Positions 15,185 to 23,149 of a stretch of DNA of 37,737 nt are shown one piece after another. The notes beneath the pieces are model-generated. The model worked only from the letters and a program-made list of their open reading frames with translations, was not told where the DNA came from and searched no databases. Origin of the DNA: Pseudomonas sp. GM79 (lineage in GTDB: Bacteria > Pseudomonadota > Gammaproteobacteria > Pseudomonadales > Pseudomonadaceae); contig NZ_AKJE01000096.1 of the NCBI RefSeq assembly GCF_000282495.1, positions 1-37,737 of the forward strand, read 5' to 3'. The position numbers were made by a program, and so were the translations under genes. The first letter of the stretch is position 1; each line of letters starts with the position of its first letter.

Positions 15185-15696
15185 ACGGTATGCGTCGAAC
15201 TGGCCGGCACTACGCGCAAACCGGTTTTCTTCAGGATGCGGCTGCTCACCAGCATCTCGTCGGCGGCGCAGGCGTCGCCCAGCAAGTAGCGCAGGTGTTC
15301 GCGGTAGCTGTCGATTTCCTCGCGGCTGCGACCGTGGACCATGGCGAACAGGTTGTAGCGCCACGCGGTTCGTCGCGGGCGCCGATAGCAGTGGCTGACA
15401 AAAGGCTGCGCCCCGATCAGCGCGCCAAGTCGCGGCATGTCCGTGTCGCGCACATCCCAGACTGTCATGCCGTTGTAGCGATAACCCAGGCGATAGTGGT
15501 TGGGGACGGCGGCGATGCGCCGGATGGCGCCCTCGGCCTGCAAGCGCTTGAGCAAATCCAGGGTGGATTCGATGCTCAGCTCCAGCTGTTCGGCGAGCCA
15601 GGCCCACGGGTCGTCCAGCAGCGGCAGGCCGGCCTGGGTCAGCTCGATCAGATGCCGAGCCAGGGTGGCTTCAGACCGGGAAGTACAGACCGACAT
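15181..15696 (-). CDS. nirH: Siroheme decarboxylase subunit NirH
   Basis: A 171-residue Lrp/AsnC-like protein: an N-terminal winged-helix-like part (about residues 10-60) and a C-terminal alpha/beta part with the NirL/NirH-type motif CYRRPRRTAWRYNLFAMVHG. With NirD, NirL and NirG it makes the decarboxylase that removes two acetate carboxyls from siroheme to give 12,18-didecarboxysiroheme. AGGAG lies 8 bases before the ATG, and the gene overlaps the end of nirG by 26 bases. Its stop codon is the first triplet of the REPIN that follows, so the last residues may have been altered by the repeat's arrival. Confidence 0.9.
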   Translation of the reverse strand: MSVCTSRSEATLARHLIELTQAGLPLLDDPWAWLAEQLELSIESTLDLLKRLQAEGAIRRIAAVPNHYRLGYRYNGMTVWDVRDTDMPRLGALIGAQPFVSHCYRRPRRTAWRYNLFAMVHGRSREEIDSYREHLRYLLGDACAADEMLVSSRILKKTGLRVVPASSTHTV

Positions 15697-16114
15697 GGTA
15701 CGTCTCCTCTTTGGGCAAGTTGAGCAGCGGCAGGCCGGTCAGGGTTTCGATGTGCTGCAGGGTCTCGGCGATACCTTGTTCGGTCGGGCAACCGAGCACG
15801 AACCACATGTTCCAGGCGTGTTCGCGTCGGTAGTTGTGCGCCACTTCAGGCAGGGCCTGCAGTTGCTCGGCGACGTCTTCGAAACGCTCCTCCGGCACCG
15901 CCAATGCGGCAAGGGTGAAGGCGCCGCCGAGGCGTTCGATGTCGAACATCGGGCCGAAGCGCGTGAGCATGCCGTCTTCCAGCAGTTCATGAAGTCGGTC
16001 GAGCAGTTCGGTACTGCTGCTCTCCAGTTCGGCGGCCAGTGCCTGCCACGGGTGGCGCACCAGCGGCAGGCCCAGTTGCAGGCGGTTGATCAGCCGACGG
16101 TCGAGGTCATCCAT
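15671..16114 (-). CDS. nirG: Siroheme decarboxylase subunit NirG
   Basis: A 147-residue Lrp/AsnC-like protein with the NirD/NirG-type motif AHNYRREHAWNMWFVLGC, where the His and Arg residues are implicated in siroheme decarboxylation in this family. It is the shorter partner type; NirD is its closest relative in the operon. It overlaps nirL by 8 bases and nirH by 26, so the four decarboxylase genes are tightly coupled in translation. It lacks a signal peptide and is cytoplasmic. Confidence 0.88.
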   Translation of the reverse strand: MDDLDRRLINRLQLGLPLVRHPWQALAAELESSSTELLDRLHELLEDGMLTRFGPMFDIERLGGAFTLAALAVPEERFEDVAEQLQALPEVAHNYRREHAWNMWFVLGCPTEQGIAETLQHIETLTGLPLLNLPKEETYHVGLYFPV

Positions 16115-16622
16115 GGGTGGGGGCTCCGGTTGGTGAGGGGGTAAAGCGTCCGCCGCACTGTTTGAATGCGTGAGTGCTGAACAGCAGTTGGTGGGGCAGG
16201 TCGCTCAGCAGGTGTTTTTCCAACAACGCCTGGATCTGCGATTCGACCCGCTCACGTTGGCGCCCATGAACCATGCAAAAGAGGTTGTAGCGCCACTGCG
16301 GCAGGCGCCGCGGCCGTTGGTAGCAGAGGGTTATGCCGTGCGCCCGGCCCAGGCGTTGGCCGACTTCGTCGATCAGCGCGTCCGGAACATCCAGTACCAG
16401 CATGGCGTTGGCGGTAAAACCCAGCGCGCGATGGTTGAGCACCAGGCCGACCCGGCGAAACAGCCCTTGCTCGAGCCACTGATGCATTTGCGCGAGCACC
16501 TGGTTTTCGTCGGCGTCTATCCGTTCGGCGAGGGCCAGGTAGGGGCGCGATACCAGCGGCAATCCGCCTTCCAGATGCCGACGCAGCGCCAGTGCCTGTT
16601 TGGGATTCAACCCCGGCTTCAT
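16107..16622 (-). CDS. nirL: Siroheme decarboxylase subunit NirL
   Basis: A 171-residue Lrp/AsnC-like protein with the motif CYQRPRRLPQWRYNLFCMVH, nearly the same as in NirH, marking the two as one paralogue pair against NirD/NirG. Homologues pair as NirD-NirL and NirG-NirH heteromers acting on siroheme. The start codon overlaps the nirD stop (ATGA at 16619-16622). Confidence 0.88.
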   Translation of the reverse strand: MKPGLNPKQALALRRHLEGGLPLVSRPYLALAERIDADENQVLAQMHQWLEQGLFRRVGLVLNHRALGFTANAMLVLDVPDALIDEVGQRLGRAHGITLCYQRPRRLPQWRYNLFCMVHGRQRERVESQIQALLEKHLLSDLPHQLLFSTHAFKQCGGRFTPSPTGAPTHG

Positions 16623-17077
16623 GAGCTTTCTCCCAGGGCAAAACCGAGGTCGATGCGGTAAGCGGTCAACATCGGCAAATCCAGCGGCATGAGGCCGGTG
16701 TCTTTCTCAAGTTGTTCGAGAACGCGTTCGATGTGTCGGCGATCAGGGCCGGTCAGCACAAACCACAGGTTGTAGAAATGTTCCCGCGCGTAGTTATGGT
16801 TGACCTCGGGATACTGGCTGACGTGCTCGGCGACCTGTTGCAAGCGTTCGGCGGGCACGGCGAGGGCGGCGAGGGTGCTGGCCCCGGCGCGACTGTGTTC
16901 GAACACCGGGCCGATCCGTGAGAGGGTGCCGGCCTGATCCATTTCTTCCAGGCAAGCCATCACCTGGGCTACGCGACAACCGAGAATCCGCGCCATCTCC
17001 TTGTAAGGCTCCGCGCACAGCGGCATGCCGTGCTGGAAGCGGTCGATCAGTTGGCGGCTGAGCAGGTCGAGATTCAT
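16619..17077 (-). CDS. nirD: Siroheme decarboxylase subunit NirD
   Basis: A 152-residue Lrp/AsnC-like protein with the motif NHNYAREHFYNLWFVLTG shared with NirG. It starts one base after the nirF stop and overlaps nirL. It is not to be confused with the small subunit of assimilatory NADH-nitrite reductase, which carries the same symbol. It is cytoplasmic and works with the other three subunits on siroheme. Confidence 0.88.
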   Translation of the reverse strand: MNLDLLSRQLIDRFQHGMPLCAEPYKEMARILGCRVAQVMACLEEMDQAGTLSRIGPVFEHSRAGASTLAALAVPAERLQQVAEHVSQYPEVNHNYAREHFYNLWFVLTGPDRRHIERVLEQLEKDTGLMPLDLPMLTAYRIDLGFALGESS

Positions 17078-17078
17078 T

Positions 17079-18257
17079 TCAATAGCCCATTTTTTGCGCG
17101 CGACTGCTGAAGAAGATGCCGCTCGGCGCGGTGGCGGGAAGGGTGTTCAGCTGCTTCAGGCTGTACGGGTCCCAGACCTGAACCTGATCGCCATCGCGTA
17201 ACGACAGCCACAACTGATCGCCGCGGGCGGTAAATTCCATGTGCAGCACCGCCGGCCCTGGCCGCAGATCGGCGACCACGGCATGGGTTTCGCTGTCGAT
17301 GACCTGTACTCGATCGTTGTCCGGGTAGGCGAAATTGACCCACAGCTGCCGACCGTCCGGCCGCGACGTGACGAACACCGGTTGGCCAGCCACCGGGATG
17401 GCAGCGGTCTGCTTCCACGTGCGCGAATCCATCACCAGCACCTGGTGACGGCCGACGGCGGGCACGAAGGCCTGGTGATCGGCGACGGCCCAGCCCTCCA
17501 GATGCGGCATTTTGTAGACGGGCAATTTCGCCTGGCCGCGTCCGTAATCACCGAGCACTCGCTGCACCCCGCGCTCCGGATGCCAAAGGTCGAGTTGCGC
17601 CATGCCGTCTTCGCCGAACAGTCCCGCCATGTAATAGCGACCATCCGGGGTCACCAACGCGTCGTAGGGTTGCTGGCCGATGTCGGTGAAACGGCTGATT
17701 TGCGGTGTGTTGCCCTGACTGAAATCGGCGGTCCAGATCTCGCCGGTATCGAACAGGCTGAACACAAAACGTTGCCCCGGCGCGTCGACCAGGCCGACCA
17801 CCCGTGAGCGCTTGCTGCCATCGGCCAGGGGCGTGGCCGGAATATCGGCTACCAATTGCAGGGTTTCGGCATCGAATACCTTGACCCCGCCGGGCACGTA
17901 GTTGGACACGGCGATGAGTTTGCCGTCCTGACTGATCGCACCGCCGATGCTGTTGCCGCCCTGTATCACCCGTTGATCGATGCGTTGGGTCAGCAGGTCG
18001 ATCTTGCTCAGCCCGCCGTCGCGGCCGAACACATAGGCATAACGCTGGTCGCGGGAAAACACCACCGAGGCATGGGACAGATCGCCCAAACCCTCGAGTC
18101 GGACCAGTGCCGTGCGGGTGTCGCTTTCGATGATTTGCACGCTGCCGGTGGCGCGCTCCACCACCACGCCCAGATCGCCGGTGCCGCGCAAGGGTGACTG
18201 AGAGCAGGCGGACAACAACAGCCCGGTCGCCGCTAAAAGCAGGGTTGAACGGATCAT
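17079..18257 (-). CDS. nirF: NirF, heme d1 biosynthesis lipoprotein with beta-propeller
   Basis: A 392-residue protein. The start at 18257 (MIRSTLLLAATGLLLSAC) gives a canonical lipobox (LSAC, Cys18), so it should be membrane-anchored in the periplasm; the open frame begins 13 codons earlier without a ribosome-binding site. The remainder is a propeller similar to the d1 domains of NirS and NirN but with no cytochrome c domain. NirF is needed for a late periplasmic step of heme d1 synthesis; its exact reaction is less certain than that of NirN. The start overlaps the nirC stop (ATGA). Confidence 0.92.
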   Translation of the reverse strand: MIRSTLLLAATGLLLSACSQSPLRGTGDLGVVVERATGSVQIIESDTRTALVRLEGLGDLSHASVVFSRDQRYAYVFGRDGGLSKIDLLTQRIDQRVIQGGNSIGGAISQDGKLIAVSNYVPGGVKVFDAETLQLVADIPATPLADGSKRSRVVGLVDAPGQRFVFSLFDTGEIWTADFSQGNTPQISRFTDIGQQPYDALVTPDGRYYMAGLFGEDGMAQLDLWHPERGVQRVLGDYGRGQAKLPVYKMPHLEGWAVADHQAFVPAVGRHQVLVMDSRTWKQTAAIPVAGQPVFVTSRPDGRQLWVNFAYPDNDRVQVIDSETHAVVADLRPGPAVLHMEFTARGDQLWLSLRDGDQVQVWDPYSLKQLNTLPATAPSGIFFSSRAQKMGY

Positions 18258-18580
18258 GGTGCGGGATATCCCTGGAGAAGAAGATCGACCAGCCAACGGA
18301 TGTCATCCGGGCTGAGCAGCGGGGCCCAACCGGGCATCGCGGTGCCGGGCCGGCCTTGGCTGACGGTGGCTATCAGGCTGTCCCTGGACTTGCCCGCCAG
18401 CGTTGCGCGGGTCAGGTCGGGACCCAGTCCGCCGGTCATGTGCAGTCCGTGGCAGGCGCCGCAGTCCTGGGCCAGCAGGTGTTCGAGTTGTGCCTGACGC
18501 TTGGCGTCGGGCGCGGCAACCGTGGTTGCGCAAATGAGGAGGAGGGCCGCCAGAATCGCAGCGTGTCGATAAACCTTCAT
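18254..18580 (-). CDS. nirC: NirC, small periplasmic c-type cytochrome
   Basis: A 108-residue protein with a signal peptide (hydrophobic to about residue 22, cleavage near VAA) and one heme c site CGACH (40-44); Met82 in GTAMPGW is the likely sixth ligand. It belongs with the cytochrome c55x proteins of nir clusters, proposed to carry electrons for heme d1 maturation or to NirS. GAGGG precedes the start. It lies 16 bases after nirM and overlaps nirF. Confidence 0.9.
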   Translation of the reverse strand: MKVYRHAAILAALLLICATTVAAPDAKRQAQLEHLLAQDCGACHGLHMTGGLGPDLTRATLAGKSRDSLIATVSQGRPGTAMPGWAPLLSPDDIRWLVDLLLQGYPAP

Positions 18581-18596
18581 GACGCCCTCCAGTTGG

Positions 18597-18911
18597 CTAT
18601 TTGAGACTCAGGACCCAGGTTGCAAGTGTCTTCGCTTCTTCATCCGTCACCGGGTTGGCCGGCATTGGCATCGGGCCCCAGTTGCCTTGCGTGCCGTTCT
18701 TGATGTGGCTGGCCAGGGTGTCCACGGCCCCGGCCACGCCCGCGTTCTTGGCCGCGACATCCTTGAGCGCCGGGCCGACCAGCTTGGTGTCGATGGAATG
18801 GCAGGCGGCGCAGGGTTTGCTCTTGAACAGCTCCTGGCCGTCTTGGGCCAGGGCCGGTTGCACACTCAGCGCAGCGGTCAGGGCGAACAGTGAAAACAGA
18901 GTATTTTTCAT
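18597..18911 (-). CDS. nirM: Cytochrome c551, electron donor to nitrite reductase
   Basis: A 104-residue precursor with a signal peptide of about 22 residues (ending ALA) and the heme c motif CAACH (34-38). Met83 (Met61 of the mature protein) in WGPMPMPANPV is the expected axial ligand, matching classical Pseudomonas cytochrome c551 numbering. It carries electrons from the bc1 complex to NirS in the periplasm. The start at 18911 has AAAGGAA at 7 bases. It sits 24 bases after nirS in the same operon. Confidence 0.95.
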   Translation of the reverse strand: MKNTLFSLFALTAALSVQPALAQDGQELFKSKPCAACHSIDTKLVGPALKDVAAKNAGVAGAVDTLASHIKNGTQGNWGPMPMPANPVTDEEAKTLATWVLSLK

Positions 18912-18935
18912 GAGGATTCCTTTCATTGATGGAGC

Positions 18936-20627
18936 TCAATAGATGTCGTGTTGGGTGTTGTAGACGTTGAATTTTCCGGTGGGCGTGATCAGTCGTTTGT
19001 CCTTTATGACTGATTTGAGCTTCAGCGTTTTGTCGTCGATCACTACCAGCGCCGATTCCTCTGACTGACCGCTCCACACGGAGAACCAGACTTCATCGCC
19101 GGCCTTGTTGTATTCCGGCTGTACCACCCGCATCGCGCCTTGCTTGATGCCGGCGTACTCGGCGATGGGCAGCACGGTGTAGCCGGCGTTGAGTTTGTCG
19201 ATGTTGAACACCGCCACCGACTGGCTCAGCTTGGCGTCGGGGTTGAGGGTGGTGTCGACATACAGGTGACGGGAATCAGGGTGGGTTTTGATAAACAGCG
19301 ATCCGCCGCCCTGGCCCTTGAGTGAGGCGACCTGTTTCCAGGCGAATTGCGGGTGTTTGACCGGGTCGGTACCGATCAGGGAAATGCCGTCATCACCGAG
19401 GTGGCTGGTGGCCCAGACTGGCCCATAAGTCGGATGGTTGAAGTTGGCGCCGCGCCCCGGGTGAGGGGTTTTTCCGACCTCCACCAAAGCTGCCAACTTG
19501 CGATCTTTGGAGTCGATCACGGCGACTTTGTTGGAGTTGTTGGCGGCGGTCATGAAGTAGCGGTGCGTGCTGTCCCAACCGCCGTCATGCAGGAAGGGCG
19601 AAGCATCGATGTAGGTGATGGTGAGGTTTTTGATGTCCTGGTAATTGACCAGCATGACCTTGCCGGTTTCCTTGACGTTAACGATGAACTCCGGCCATTC
19701 ATGGGAGGCGATGATCGCCGCGACCCGGGGTTCAGGGTGATATTCCTGCTTGTCGACGGTCATGCCACGGGTCGAGACGATCTGTTTGGGCTCCAGGGTT
19801 TCGCCATCCATGATGGTGAATTGCGGCGGCCAATAGGAGCCGGCGATCGTGTATTTGTCTTCGTAGCCCTTGAACTTGGAGGTCTCCACCGAGCGCGCCT
19901 CGATGCCCACTTTGACTTCGGCGACCTTGGTCGGCTCCACCGGCCACAGGTCGATCATGTCGATCCGCGCGTCTCGACCAATCACCAGCAGGTAGCGACC
20001 CGAGGCAGAAATCCGCGAGATGTGTACCGCGTAACCGGTCTCGATCAGCTTGACGATTTTCTTGCTGTCACCGTCGATCAAGGCAATCTTGCCGTCATCG
20101 CGCAACGTCACCGAAAACAGGTTCGGCAGGTTGAGTTTGCTCAATTGCTTCTTCGGACGATCCTCAGGCTTGACCAGCACTTTCCAGGTTTTCAGCGTCT
20201 CGGCCATGCCCCATTCAGGCGGCGTCGGCGGCGCGTGCTGAATGAACTTGGCCATTGACGTGATCTGATCCTTGGTCAGCGCATTGGACGTCCCCCAGTT
20301 CGGCATGCCCGCCGGTGAACCGTAGGTAATCAACGCCTCCAGAAACGGTTGCCCGCGGGACTGGGTGATGTCCGGTGTCAGTGGCTTGCCGGTGGCACCT
20401 TTGCGCAGAACGCCGTGACAGCCGGCGCAACGCTGGAAGTAAATTTCCTTGGAAGAGTCGAACTCGGCCTGACTCATGTCGGGCGCTCCGGCGGATTTGA
20501 CCATCGGCGGGCTGGCCGCAGCGGCAGCGGGCTCGTTGGCCCGGGCCGCATGAGTCACCGCAAGGGCCAGCGCCGAACACAATGTGGCGACAGTCAGAGC
20601 AAACGTTTTTCTATTGCTGATCAGCAT
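18936..20627 (-). CDS. nirS: Cytochrome cd1 nitrite reductase
   Basis: A 563-residue periplasmic enzyme reducing nitrite to NO. It has a signal peptide (about 30 residues, ending ARA), an Ala/Pro-rich linker, a cytochrome c domain with CAGCH (67-71), and a C-terminal eight-bladed propeller holding heme d1; the length agrees with the family. GAGGAG lies 8 bases before the ATG. It is the first gene of the nirSMCFDLGHJEN operon, under the FNR-type box at 20732-20745. The copper-type reductase (nirK) is absent from the window. Confidence 0.97.
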   Translation of the reverse strand: MLISNRKTFALTVATLCSALALAVTHAARANEPAAAAASPPMVKSAGAPDMSQAEFDSSKEIYFQRCAGCHGVLRKGATGKPLTPDITQSRGQPFLEALITYGSPAGMPNWGTSNALTKDQITSMAKFIQHAPPTPPEWGMAETLKTWKVLVKPEDRPKKQLSKLNLPNLFSVTLRDDGKIALIDGDSKKIVKLIETGYAVHISRISASGRYLLVIGRDARIDMIDLWPVEPTKVAEVKVGIEARSVETSKFKGYEDKYTIAGSYWPPQFTIMDGETLEPKQIVSTRGMTVDKQEYHPEPRVAAIIASHEWPEFIVNVKETGKVMLVNYQDIKNLTITYIDASPFLHDGGWDSTHRYFMTAANNSNKVAVIDSKDRKLAALVEVGKTPHPGRGANFNHPTYGPVWATSHLGDDGISLIGTDPVKHPQFAWKQVASLKGQGGGSLFIKTHPDSRHLYVDTTLNPDAKLSQSVAVFNIDKLNAGYTVLPIAEYAGIKQGAMRVVQPEYNKAGDEVWFSVWSGQSEESALVVIDDKTLKLKSVIKDKRLITPTGKFNVYNTQHDIY

Positions 20628-20731
20628 TCCATTTCTCCTCAGGCAAGACCTTTGCGATGTGCTGAAACGGCAGCGCAGAACGCAGGTTCTTAGTGCCGTG
20701 CAAGGCTATGCCCGAGCAGGCCAATGCTCGC

Positions 20732-20745
20732 TTGACCGCGATCAA
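20732..20745. promoter_or_regulatory. ANR/DNR box between nirS and nirQ
   Basis: TTGACCGCGATCAA matches TTGAT-N4-ATCAA with one change. Centred at -41.5 it predicts a nirS start near 20697, with a -10-like CATAGC close to the right place, leaving a leader of about 70 bases. It may serve nirQ too, but no good -10 was seen in that direction. Confidence 0.8.
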
Positions 20746-20826
20746 GTTTGCCGGCCATGTCACTTGCCAGGTTGTCGCAGGGGCCCGTAGCGTGTGGCTT
20801 GAATCCGCTTTTGGAACAGACAGCCC

Positions 20827-21618
20827 ATGGACCGAATCCAGTCTTGCGAACCCTTCTATCAACCGCTCAATAATGAGGAGGCGCTGTTCGAGCAAGCCTG
20901 GCGACACGGCATGCCGGTGCTGATCAAAGGCCCGACCGGATGCGGCAAGACCCGCTTTGTCCAGCACATGGCCCATCGGCTGAAACTGCCGCTGTACACC
21001 GTGGCTTGCCATGACGATCTGAGCGCCGCCGACCTGATCGGCCGTCATTTGATCGGTGCCCAAGGCACCTGGTGGCAGGACGGGCCATTGACCCGCGCGG
21101 TACGTGAAGGCGGCATTTGTTATCTGGACGAAGTGGTCGAGGCGCGCCAGGACACGGTGGTGGTGTTGCATCCGCTGGCCGATGATCGTCGCGAGTTGTT
21201 CCTGGAGCGCACCGGCGAAGTACTGCAGGCGCCGCCGTCATTCATGCTGGTGGTGTCGTACAACCCCGGCTACCAGAACCTGCTCAAAGGCATGAAACCC
21301 AGCACCCGACAACGCTTCGTGGCGATGCGTTTCGGCTATCCGCCGGTGGCCGATGAAGAGCGCATTGTCGCCCGGGAAGCGCAGGTGGACAGCGCGCTGG
21401 CGGCGCAAGTGGTGCGGCTGGGGCAGGCGCTGCGCCGGCTCGATCAGCATGATCTGGAAGAGGTCGCCTCGACGCGACTGCTGATTTTTACGGCGCGAAT
21501 GATCCGCGCCGGCATGAGCCCGCGTGAAGCGTGCATGGCCTGCCTGGCCGAGCCGCTGAGCGATGATCCGCTGACGGTTGCGGCGCTGATGGACGTGGTT
21601 GATGTCCACTTCGGCTGA
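20827..21618 (+). CDS. nirQ: NirQ, MoxR-type AAA+ ATPase for nitrite/NO reductase activation
   Basis: A 263-residue AAA+ protein with Walker A GPTGCGKT (residues 35-42), Walker B ICYLDEV near residue 98, and the MoxR-family VVSYNPGYQNLLKGMKPSTRQRF segment (sensor region). NirQ/NorQ works with the von Willebrand protein NorD as a chaperone that inserts metal into NO reductase or activates it. It is cytoplasmic. It diverges from nirS across 199 bases; the ribosome-binding site is weak. Its end overlaps nirO by 17 bases. Confidence 0.93.
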   Translation: MDRIQSCEPFYQPLNNEEALFEQAWRHGMPVLIKGPTGCGKTRFVQHMAHRLKLPLYTVACHDDLSAADLIGRHLIGAQGTWWQDGPLTRAVREGGICYLDEVVEARQDTVVVLHPLADDRRELFLERTGEVLQAPPSFMLVVSYNPGYQNLLKGMKPSTRQRFVAMRFGYPPVADEERIVAREAQVDSALAAQVVRLGQALRRLDQHDLEEVASTRLLIFTARMIRAGMSPREACMACLAEPLSDDPLTVAALMDVVDVHFG

Positions 21619-22189
21619 GGCCAGACGCGTTGCGCCGGGGCACTTGCCAGGCGATCTGGCGATGTGGTTTTTCATTCTGGCCGAGCTGTCGGTGTTCGCC
21701 ATCCTGATTCTGGCGTTCGCCGTGACCCAGGCGCTCAAGCCGCAGATGTTCGGTGAAAGCCGTCTGTTGCTGAACACGTCTACCGGTTTAGCGATGACCC
21801 TGAGCTTGCTCACCGCCGGCCTGTTCGCCGCATTGGCTCAGGAGCAAGTCAAGCGCTCCCGGTCTCGCCACGGCGCTGTCTATTTGCTGGCAGCCTTGCT
21901 CGCGGCCAGTGTCTACGTGGTGTTGAAACTTACCGAATACCGACACTTGCTGGCCTCGGGGCTGGGCATGGAGCACAACACGTTTTTCACCCTCTACTGG
22001 ATCCTCACCGGTTTTCATTTTCTCCATGTACTGCTCGGCATGGTCATTCTCGGATGGCTGGCCGAGCGTTGCCGTCGTGGCCGGTACAACGCCGCCAACC
22101 GCAGCGGGCTTGAATCGGGGGTGCTGTATTGGCACATGGTCGATCTGATCTGGGTCGTGCTGTTTCCGCTGGTCTACGTTCTGAATTGA
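21602..22189 (+). CDS. nirO: NirO, cytochrome c oxidase subunit III-like membrane protein (NorE family)
   Basis: A 195-residue integral membrane protein with five hydrophobic segments. It resembles subunit III of heme-copper oxidases (LPGDLAMWFFILAELSVF; FTLYWILTGFHFLHVLLGM; YWHMVDLIWVVLFPLVYVL). In nir/nor clusters the homologues NorE/NirO support full NO reductase activity, but their exact part is not settled. The ATG at 21602 lies inside the end of nirQ, implying translational coupling. Confidence 0.88.
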   Translation: MSTSAEARRVAPGHLPGDLAMWFFILAELSVFAILILAFAVTQALKPQMFGESRLLLNTSTGLAMTLSLLTAGLFAALAQEQVKRSRSRHGAVYLLAALLAASVYVVLKLTEYRHLLASGLGMEHNTFFTLYWILTGFHFLHVLLGMVILGWLAERCRRGRYNAANRSGLESGVLYWHMVDLIWVVLFPLVYVLN

Positions 22190-22200
22190 CGGAGGTTCTG

Positions 22201-22458
22201 ATGTCGGCTTCCAGGTTTTTGCTGGTCTGCTGGGCAGCGCTGGCCACGTTAAGCGTGTGCACGGTGGTGCTGGCACAGATGGATGCGACGTGGCGGCTGT
22301 CGGTGGCCATTTTGCTGGTGGCGGTTGGCAAGGCCTGGTTGATTGCCGATGGCTTTATGGAAATGCGCCATGCCCCGCGATTGTGGCGCCGGTTGATGGT
22401 GAGCTGGGGGGTGGTGTTGGCAGCTGTTGTAGGGCTGACGCTGGTGTTGTTCCGCTGA
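22201..22458 (+). CDS. nirP: NorF/cytochrome oxidase subunit IV-like small membrane protein
   Basis: An 85-residue protein with three hydrophobic segments (about residues 4-24, 30-50 and 63-83) and the family-like AILLVAVGKAWLIADGFMEMRHAP segment. It matches in place and size the NorF-type protein that follows nirO/norE in P. aeruginosa. ACGGAGG precedes the ATG, 11 bases after nirO. It probably acts with NirO in NO reductase assembly or stability (known only from homologues). The symbol follows cluster usage and is less certain than the family. Confidence 0.8.
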   Translation: MSASRFLLVCWAALATLSVCTVVLAQMDATWRLSVAILLVAVGKAWLIADGFMEMRHAPRLWRRLMVSWGVVLAAVVGLTLVLFR

Positions 22459-22491
22459 AGGAATACAGCCCGTAAAACAGCGCGATTCCAA

Positions 22492-22581
22492 TGTGGGAGC
22501 GGGCTTGCTCGCGAAGGGGCCGGCACATTCAACATCCTTGTTGACTGACACGCCGCCTTCGCGAGCAAGCCCGCTCCCACA
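22492..22581. repeat. REPIN (GGGAGCGGGCTTGCTCGCGA class)
   Basis: TGTGGGAGCGGGCTTGCTCG and its reverse complement flank a spacer of about 40 bases. It lies between the nirQOP unit and the norC promoter. Confidence 0.9.
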
Positions 22582-22634
22582 TTCGATCTCTGTCAGCCAT
22601 ACGATCTATACCCGACCAAAACCATCTGCCTTTC

Positions 22635-22677
22635 TTGATCGCCATCAAGCAGGTTTCAACCCTTCGCTTTCTATCAT
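22635..22677 (+). promoter_or_regulatory. norCB promoter: ANR/DNR box and -10
   Basis: TTGATCGCCATCAA (22635-22648) is a perfect FNR-type palindrome. TATCAT (22672-22677), five of six matches to TATAAT, lies where a -10 is expected for a box at about -41.5, so the start is near 22684, about 22 bases before norC. Confidence 0.9.
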
Positions 22678-22705
22678 GGGCACGCCAAGCAAAGAGGAAG
22701 CGACC

Positions 22706-23146
22706 ATGTCAGAGACCTTCACCAAAGGCATGGCCAGGAATATCTACTTCGGGGGAAGCATCTTCTTCTTCCTGATATTCCTGGCCTTGACCTATCACAC
22801 GGAACAGACCTTTCCAGAGCGCAGCAATGAAGCGCAGTTAACTGAATCAGTGATCCGCGGCAAGACGGTCTGGGAGCAAAACAACTGCATCGGCTGCCAC
22901 ACGCTGCTGGGCGAGGGCGCCTACTTTGCGCCTGAGCTGGGCAACGTGTTCCAGCGGCGCGGCGGGGAAGCGGGCTTCAAACCCTTTCTACATGCCTGGA
23001 TGAAAATGCAGCCGTTGGGTGTACCGGGCCGGCGCGCGATGCCGCAGTTCAAGTTGAGCGAGCAAGAGGTGGATGACATCGCCGAGTTCCTCAAATGGAG
23101 CTCGAACATCAACACCAATAACTGGCCGCCAAACAAGGAGGGCTAA
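22706..23146 (+). CDS. norC: Nitric oxide reductase subunit C
   Basis: A 146-residue membrane-anchored cytochrome c: one N-terminal membrane helix (residues 12-30), then a periplasmic domain with CIGCH (61-65) and a Met-containing loop (MPQFKLSEQEVDDIAEFLKW) for the sixth heme ligand. It feeds electrons to NorB. AGAGGAA lies before the ATG at 22706; the open frame upstream runs through the REPIN and promoter and is not coding. Length is as in P. aeruginosa. Confidence 0.96.
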   Translation: MSETFTKGMARNIYFGGSIFFFLIFLALTYHTEQTFPERSNEAQLTESVIRGKTVWEQNNCIGCHTLLGEGAYFAPELGNVFQRRGGEAGFKPFLHAWMKMQPLGVPGRRAMPQFKLSEQEVDDIAEFLKWSSNINTNNWPPNKEG

Positions 23147-23149
23147 GAG

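Noticed and set aside
14999..15607. Long N-terminal extension of the nirJ reading frame
   Set aside because: It runs through a REPIN and antiparallel-frame parts of nirH, contains no NirJ-like sequence, and a strong ribosome-binding site sits at the 14998 start.
19347..20258. 303-codon open frame on the plus strand opposite nirS
   Set aside because: Antisense shadow with no recognisable motif; nirS on the other strand is certain.
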